Below are positions 57,791-64,000 of a stretch of DNA of 64,000 nucleotides, one piece after another. Position 1 is the first letter of the stretch. The number at the start of each line of letters is the position of its first letter. Made by a program: the position numbers and the translations under genes. Source of the stretch: Isoetes taiwanensis (lineage: Eukaryota > Streptophyta > Lycopodiopsida > Isoetales > Isoetaceae). Below the pieces are notes generated by a model that was not told the origin of the DNA, searched no databases, and worked only from the letters and a program-made list of their open reading frames with translations. The stretch is taken from positions 7,967,961 to 8,031,960 of the forward strand of contig JAJEKV010000022.1 in NCBI GenBank assembly GCA_021234155.1, in the 5' to 3' direction.

Positions 57791-59336
57791 CCATGGGCCT
57801 TTTGAACCATTGCCATTATAACCATGGTCTTGAGTAAGTTGAACATATTCTGGCTTCCTTCTTTATACACCCTACCTTCATATGTTGTTTATGATAATTA
57901 GATTTACTTTACTAACAACACATTCGGCATATTCCCCAAGCAGGCATTACAAAATGGCAACAGGTGGCCCGATGGGGGAGTAGATCTTACGTGGAGAGTC
58001 GCCCAGATAGGGATGGACGAGAGTGGAGCTCCCGAATTACGCCAATCATGGACAAAGAGGCGAGGTTGGGTACATCACTTTTTGGTAAGTACCGTCAGAC
58101 CCCCATTAGATAGCTTGCATAGTTGTGTCTTTAGAGTTTTTTCATTTGTACTTGTATGGTTGGTAGGCTAGCCTAGGCGCTGATTATGGAAGTTTGACAG
58201 GGAATATCGAGGCATATGGCTGATTGTCAGGCGCCTGGGCCCCCGAACAGCCCGTGGCACACATAGTTTGGGCACTTATCTTGTGGCCTTTTGGGTGTCC
58301 CCATACAAATGGACAAGCTACGGGTGAATCGTCCGTGGGCCCGGTCGGCGAGGGGCCGGTGCCATTGGGCACCATAATGCATATCACAGAGATATGTGGT
58401 GGCCATCGAGGGAACGTGGTCGTCCCAGGAATGACCCTTCGCAGCCATCCCCTCTCACAGATGAGGAGAGGGAGCGCCTCAATGAACTGGCACGGCAGAG
58501 GACAGCGGAGCAGCGGGCAAGAGCGAATGTAACTGCGGCGACAGGCAGAGACAGGCGTGCTTTGACGAGGACGATTTGTCGTATGCAAGTGGCTCCATGC
58601 CCCCTCGCATTTTGCCAAGATACCCCCTTACCCCAGTGGGCGGATGAGGCATTGACAGCTGTCTCAAAGATCGCAGTGGCATACGGAGGTGGTGCACCCT
58701 CTATACTTGCAGGAGGCCCGTGTAATGCCACGATCATCATCGACGCACCACCGAGGAGGATCTCGTGGATGAACGCGGTACCATGATGAGTGGATGAGCC
58801 ACCGGATGTCGCAGGAGCCCCCTCCCAAAGTACACCCGAGATCATGGAGTATCCAAGGCTGGGTGGTGAAGAGGAGCAAAGAGGGGGGGCACTATCGCGG
58901 CGGAGAGCGACCATCGCGGGAGAGCATCCATCGTATGAGAGCGACCATCGGTAGAGCGTACCATCGCATCGACGGCGGCGCTCGAACCCAAATGCGGAGA
59001 GCGCCGAACGGGCGCTATAGCTTTGAGACAATTTTGCATTTCGCTGGCATGTCGCCCTCACAAAGGGTTGCCGCCCCTTGAGGAGGAGCGGGGGATTGCC
59101 GATGATGTCCCTCTGAGGAAGAGGAGGAGGCGGATTACTGGTAGAAGGGACATATCGTGCCCAGACGGTCTTTAACTGTCGGACCATTTTAACAAGATGG
59201 GCATGGAGATTAGATGCGCTCTTTGACGCATATGGTAGCCCCGCACGCTTGTTTTTATATTGAATAAAAAATCGCCGATTTTCAATTTTTTTTTTTTATT
59301 TATTTTCCCTGGCGCCGCTGACAAGGCTGACACGCG

Positions 59337-59661
59337 AAAATCGCTTAAGCGATTTTCAATTTTTTTTTTTTTTTTCCTCTAACTTTCGGCGCTGACAGAC
59401 GTAGACTTCGAAAATCGCTTAAGTGATTTTTTTTTTTTTTTTTTCATTTTCACAGACATAAGCGATCGGGGCGACGTCGGACGGACGCCGATGACCAAAA
59501 TCGCTTAAGCGATTTTCGATTTTTTTTTAAAAACCACCTGGAGATGTGAGCCTAGTTTCCGGGGACGGAAAACGAAAATCGCTTAAGCGATTTTCACTTT
59601 CCCCTTTTGAAAATCGCTTAAGCGATTTTCGCAAGTTCCCTAAAATCGCTTAAGCGATTTT
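59337..59661. repeat. Right subterminal palindromes of the MULE-like element
   Basis: Copies of AAAATCGCTTAAGCGATTTT lie at 59337-59356, 59411-59430 (one mismatch), 59497-59516, 59575-59594, 59610-59629 and 59642-59661. They are closer together than at the left end. They are plausible transposase-binding sites. Confidence 0.95.
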
Positions 59662-59713
59662 CGTCCGCGCGAGACCCCGATTTCGGGAGCCAAAGAAGGC
59701 ACCGCTTCACGCC

Positions 59714-61300
59714 TGTGTTTGTCTTTTGTTATTTGGTGTAACTGTAAATTCCTTTTTCTTCGGTACAATGGTCTACTACTTTTGAGTGAAATGGGCTGAC
59801 ATGAACAACCCTGAAAATGGGCCTTTTTTCCCTCCACTAATAAACCGGTTTTGCTGAATGTTATTGATGGGCATGTCCAGGGCTAGAATCCTCTGCTCAA
59901 AGAGAGCAAGTATAAAAATGTGTACATTTTCTTTCTTATACTCCATGACAGGGACAATAGAAATAATCCGATAAACACCCACTAGAAGTTAGGAAAATTG
60001 CTAAAGCAAGTTGAATTGCTCATGTAGATTGCATTACACACACAGGTAGACCAACACTGGATTGTTCAATGTGCTTCTGAAATGAGGGATTCCTATGTGC
60101 CCTATGTTCAGTTGTATCATCATGCTGGATTAAGTTACCCTACTTGTCAAAGATAAGGAAATCTACCAACAAAAATGCGGCCACTTGCTACTTCAACTGT
60201 AGATTTTTTTCCCACATATAGAGGAATAACAGACCCAAATAATCAAATATTAAATACAATTCCATTTTGCCTTTGTTTTGGGACCTTGCTCTCTTAGATA
60301 TCAGTGTGCATCCCCTTCTCTCCCTTTCTTGATGCAACCTTGACAGAGGATTGCTGGGTTCATTTTGACCACGTCAAACGTACTGTTGAATGGACTACTT
60401 TAGCTTGTCATGTGTACAATCCTAGGTGAGTTTGCTATCTTTTTATTTTTAAATGGCCATTTTAAAGTATTAATTTTTGAATGGCCAAATGCAGCTCGAT
60501 GGAAGGCTACACTAGAATAAGCAAACCATGCTTGTAGCATTCCATGTAGATGGAAGGGCTCGCGGTTGCTACACAAGTCCAATGGCTCTAGGGTCGGCAT
60601 GGACGGAAATATAACATAATAACATAATTCACTTTCTTGATTGTTCAGTTTGCCTTTTGACAATAGCAACATGTGACATGACAACAAAAGATACAGAGGC
60701 CCAGATAAAGTTCAGGAGTAAGCTAAATAATGTCATGGTATTAAGGAATTTTAAACTAGCTCAGTTTAAGGGATTCATGGCAGATGAAGCATAGGCTAAT
60801 TGGAATGCAATTCGAGTTGTGTTCAATGATGGTCAACTAATGAAGGAAAGGAAAGTAGTTGTAAATTCCATTAAGAGCAATGTCTTTAAAGACACACGAA
60901 TAAGTATATCACAAGAGCATAGACAAGAGCATCTTGATTTCTGTAGGGCGTGGAGATCAATATGCACTGCAAAAGAAGCTGAAGTAGCTTTCTAAAAAAT
61001 TGTCAATTCGTGGCTTAGAAAAGCTTGTCCAACAGATATAACTTCCTTAGGCTTATGGCTAGCATGGTGGCATCAAAGAGTGAGCAAATGAAGCAATGAA
61101 GGATGGAGTGAATCTAACAATTGCATCTCAGATCGCTAACACCAATCCATCTGAGTTTGTGCATGCAAGTTGTTTGACATCAAGGGAGTATGTCAATAAA
61201 TTATCCTTATACAATGCATGCTTGTATGGTCTGACAGAAAATGTGTTGCAAAGTGCAAAGCTCATAGAGAACATAATTTTATTGGAATAGGTCAAGGGAT
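59714..61300. other. Intergenic, no supported gene
   Basis: AT-rich. A short frame at 61096-61290 (DGVNLTIASQIANTNPSEFV, YVNKLSLYNACLYGL) is not recognised and lies next to the LINE poly(A) end; it could be an exon remnant. Confidence 0.5.
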
Positions 61301-62074
61301 TTTTTTTTTATTTTTTTTTTTTGGATGAACGTGGAAATACAAAGAGTATATGGGGGACTCAAAACCCAGTGAGGAAGATGTCCACTAGAGCAACACTACC
61401 CACTACATACATAACACCGAAAAGCAGAGAATATGTATCACCAAGAGCACAACTGGCTATAAGTAAGTCTGAATCTGAAGATATCGCTCCCAAATGATAC
61501 TCTTGACATCATCGTTTAAGGAAGAACACTTGTACGCCTTTACAGTGCGACTACGAGCATCACTAAGCACTTGCATATCTGAAAAGACCTGTCCCTTGAA
61601 GATGAGGAGATTTCATCTCTTCCAGATGGATCAGATGATCCACACGGATGCTAAGTGGAAAGCCTCTTTGCCAACTTGTCCCAAGAACTAGACTGACAAT
61701 AGGATCTGCTGACTATTCAAGTCACAATAGAAAAGGCTCAAAAGCCACTGCCAGCAAGTCGAACATGGTGACACAAGAAAAAACAGTGCTCAATTGTCTC
61801 ATTCCTCTGCATGCAAGAAGGGCAGATCATAGAGACATCTGGACAAAATCTATGAACAACAGTGTTTACTTGCATGCATCTATGAATGATCTGCCACAAT
61901 AAGATAGATCACTTTAGGATAGAGTTTATTCCATACCCATCGCCATACTGCTTTTCGATGAGGCTTAGGGATAACTAAAAGCCACTTTGGCGATGGAGGC
62001 AACACTTTAGGATGAAGCAGGACCACATACATCGAGTGCACCATGTACTCCTCCTTGACACTGCCATGAACCAT
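61301..62074 (-). mobile_element. LINE (non-LTR retrotransposon) 3' end with poly(A) tail
   Basis: The minus strand reads WRWVWNKLYPKV, then ILLWQIIHRCMQVNTVVHRF, CPDVSMICPSCMQRNETIEH and CFFLCHHVRLAG, the zinc-finger domain that ends plant LINE reverse transcriptases. After frameshifts a characteristic tail follows, LASVWIIWSIWKR then NLLIFKGQVFSDMQ. A T-rich tract at 61301-61322 on + is the poly(A) tail in this orientation. The reverse-transcriptase core and the 5' end are missing, and stops and frameshifts are frequent, so it is an old 5'-truncated insertion. Confidence 0.82.
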
Positions 62075-63150
62075 GGGGAGCTACATCTTGTGGATGTGGA
62101 GGATGAGTAGCAGCTACTTTTTCCCAAATGCCACGGTCCCAACGAATAGGTCCAGGTATGGATACCTTGATGCACAGAATGGGCACTCCAGTGGCTAGTA
62201 TGTAACTCCATCTGTTTGTGTCAGCGCAGTTAACCTAGCAGTTTTACATACTAGAATTTGGCCCATTCATGCAGTTCAAGAGGAAACAATCAGACTATTC
62301 TAAAAAGGACCAGGGATAGCACAGAATAAAACAAGAATGTAGGATCTGGGATTAGGGTTGATGCTTCAGCAAAGCAGAATATAATTTTGATGATGCTACA
62401 TATGTTGTATAGGAACATGATATTCCTCCAGAAGATTGGGCGAATAGAAGAACCGAGCCAGGTAGTAAAATAAGATGTCAAGGAAGAATCAAGTCCAATG
62501 GGCAAAGATGCAATGTTGAGATTAATAAAGTTTGTGGAGAGTCTTCTATTGCGCCATGTTTTACTAGACGAAGGAAAACAAATGGGAGAGAGATCACACA
62601 TAGGTTTTGGTTTTGTCATGAAAATGTGTAGCATACCTTCTATCCAATCGCGGGCATTATAGCCACACCTACTCGTCGAGTTGATTGGCCTGTGGCAAAA
62701 GGAGTGAACTCGTGAGGAGTTGGAAATGTTGGAGAACGGGAACTATTCTATTAGAGGAATTAACCCACGAAACTCATTGCCCAAAGTGACTACTATAAAC
62801 ACTCCTACTGCGAGCAGCTCTTTCCACTTCATGGAACGTTTTGGCAAGTGCATGAATGGTGGAAATAAGCTTTGTGTAGATGCTGAAACCAAACTAAATA
62901 AAGCTTTACAACTAGAATGTGATATTGAATCTATAAAGGTCAATATCCACCATATAAATATTGGGTATCAAGTGCGGTGACCTGATGAAACTTATACAGT
63001 AAGGCTCTCAAGCATCCCACATGCCCAAATTTCATGCATAGAGAACTGAAACCTGTATTGAGAGAGGATGTTTTACACAGGGTCCTTGCTTGAGGATGCA
63101 CACACTATTTTGCATGAATTTTTCATATTGAATAGTGTAATTGTTAACCT
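62075..63150. other. Intergenic, no supported gene
   Basis: There is an open frame of 86 codons at 62720-62980 (ETKLNKALQLECDIESIKV) and a minus frame at 62290-62634, with no recognisable domains. Some of this may be upstream LINE sequence too decayed to read. Confidence 0.4.
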
Positions 63151-63169
63151 TCAATACTAATATTATTGA

Positions 63170-63435
63170 GTATATTCTTTAAACATATTGGGTGAACATG
63201 CTTACCTTATGAGTGCATTTTGCTATGTATTGGCTCATATTGATTTCATTTTGCTATATGTTAAAACCCACCCTTTAAACATGCTCATCTTATGAGTGCA
63301 TTTTGCTATATATTAAAAATAAACTAGTGAATTTTGCTATTTTGCTATATGTTAAAACTCACCCTTTAAACATGCTCATCTTATGAGTTCACTATATGTT
63401 AAAAATGAACTAGTGAATTTTGCTATATATTGAAG
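63170..63435. repeat. Tandem repeat around TTTAAACATGCTCATCTTATG
   Basis: Three decayed units contain TTTTGCTATATRTTAAAA, CACCCTTTAAACATGCTCAT and TTATGAGTKCA, with a roughly 70-105 bp period. Confidence 0.75.
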
Positions 63436-63829
63436 AAAAGTAGAGATGATTTTATCCCACCACATGAGAATATCCTTAAGAATATTCTTTCATAACACCC
63501 TCTAAGCCATCTTCATATAAACCCTCCAAATCAAATTTCCCTTTTTAACAAGGCCACTTTCTTTTAGTCTTAGATTAATTGGTTCATATTGTGCTTCTAG
63601 TGTCATATAAAAGCTTTATCTCATATTCCTACTATTATGTCACCATTCTTCTAGGGTAGGGTCGCCTCCTATCGTGACTGCCCCTCGGGGCACGGGTCGC
63701 TCCCCCGTCGTGCCGGTGCGACATCGCCATGTGTCATGCCGATCGGGCCCTCTACCGTGGGATGGTGGCAGGGCTTCACCACGTGTGTGACTAGTTCACG
63801 TTTTGTGGACGTCCTCTGGCCATTATGGG

Positions 63830-64000
63830 TTGCTCCATTGCGTTAGCCATGTGCCCCGCTGTCGTGCAACTAGTGTTTGCGGCTGTGCAACAAAGCTCCG
63901 CTATGCGTTAGCCCCGTTGCCAGCTGTCGTGTAACTGGTGTCCATAGTTGTGCAACAGAGCTTCGCTATGCGTTAGCCCTGTTGCTCGCCGTCGTGTAAT
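63830..64000. repeat. 65-bp GC-richer satellite at the right edge
   Basis: Three units, phased by GCGTTAGCC at about 63840, 63905 and 63970, each contain GCTGTCGTGYAACTRGTGT or a variant and a GTGCAACARAGCT block. The array runs off the window. The preceding ~170 bp (63655-63830) is also unusually GC-rich. Confidence 0.8.

Larger units (their letters stand above)
57170..59704. mobile_element. 2.5 kb non-autonomous DNA transposon with ~32-bp TIRs and 9-bp target duplication (MULE-like)
   Basis: The left end starts CGGGGTCTTTTTTGGCTCCC and the right end, reverse-complemented, CGGTGCCTTCTTTGGCTCCC. Both go on with an AAATCGGGGTC block, giving about 28 of 32 matches. A perfect 9-bp direct repeat CTTCACGCC lies outside (57161-57169 and 59705-59713), the length typical of Mutator-like elements. 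Both subterminal regions are packed with the palindrome AAAATCGCTTAAGCGATTTT. The middle (about 58150-59220) is GC-rich with overlapping long frames on both strands but no transposase motif. A linker-like reading rich in Ser/Gly/Arg suggests decayed or captured coding sequence. The unusual GC content of the interior compared with its AT-rich surroundings supports an origin elsewhere. Confidence 0.88.

Noticed and set aside
58184-59187. Overlapping long GC-rich frames on both strands inside the MULE-like element
   Set aside because: The frames overlap antisense, have compositional rather than family-like sequence, and are expected from high GC; no transposase or host domain is recognisable.

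Overview
This is nuclear DNA of a land plant with a large, repeat-rich, gene-poor genome. The evidence is spliced genes with GT..AG introns, plant-specific families (COI1-type jasmonate receptor, ISA3-type isoamylase, family-1 UDP-glycosyltransferases, a plant Vps62/DUF946 protein, plastid-type 3-phosphoglycerate dehydrogenase) and many kinds of transposable element. A fern or other seed-free vascular plant is my best guess from the style of the UGTs and of the transposon proteins, but that is inference. Only two host genes look intact: a two-exon UDP-glycosyltransferase (51.3-52.9 kb, +) and a single-exon Vps62/DUF946 gene (55.3-56.9 kb, -).

Layout. 0-2.4 kb: the terminal part of a large unclassified transposon (copy A, minus orientation). 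It abuts, without a gap, the broken 3' part of a phosphoglycerate dehydrogenase gene (2.4-3.4 kb). 3.7-4.7 kb: a foldback and a small element with terminal inverted repeats. 5.7-6.6 kb: a Cys/His-rich transposon-type ORF. 7.0-7.5 kb: a COI1 fragment. 10.4-11.2 kb: a UGT pseudogene. 12.6-20.6 kb: the 3' half of an isoamylase (ISA3-type) pseudogene. Its 6.5 kb intron holds a complete 449-bp TRIM retrotransposon with a 5-bp target duplication and an array of perfect palindromes.

25.7-36.3 kb: what appears to be a complete 10.6 kb copy (copy B) of the element seen at the left edge. It sits inside a GATA microsatellite, has short CATTAGAG inverted ends, a decayed transposase-like gene, several accessory genes on both strands, and four intergenic clusters of a 24-26 bp palindrome repeated mostly every 56-57 bp. 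This is the best candidate for an undescribed system. 39.25-47.78 kb: a second large transposon (8.5 kb) with near-perfect 32-bp terminal inverted repeats and an 8-bp target duplication. It encodes a DFAENY/SDGC/HGKG-type transposase on the minus strand and carries a multi-exon gene ending in an FCP1-like phosphatase domain on the plus strand. 49.4-50 kb: a Ty3/gypsy reverse-transcriptase fragment. 57.17-59.70 kb: a third DNA transposon with ~32-bp TIRs, a 9-bp target duplication and ten or more palindromic subterminal repeats, inserted about 240 bp upstream of the Vps62 start codon. 61.3-62.1 kb: the 3' end of a LINE. The right edge is a 65-bp satellite.

The host genes do not form a pathway; the window is mainly a record of transposon insertion and gene decay. 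The family assignments rest on recognised motifs read by eye; no database search was run.
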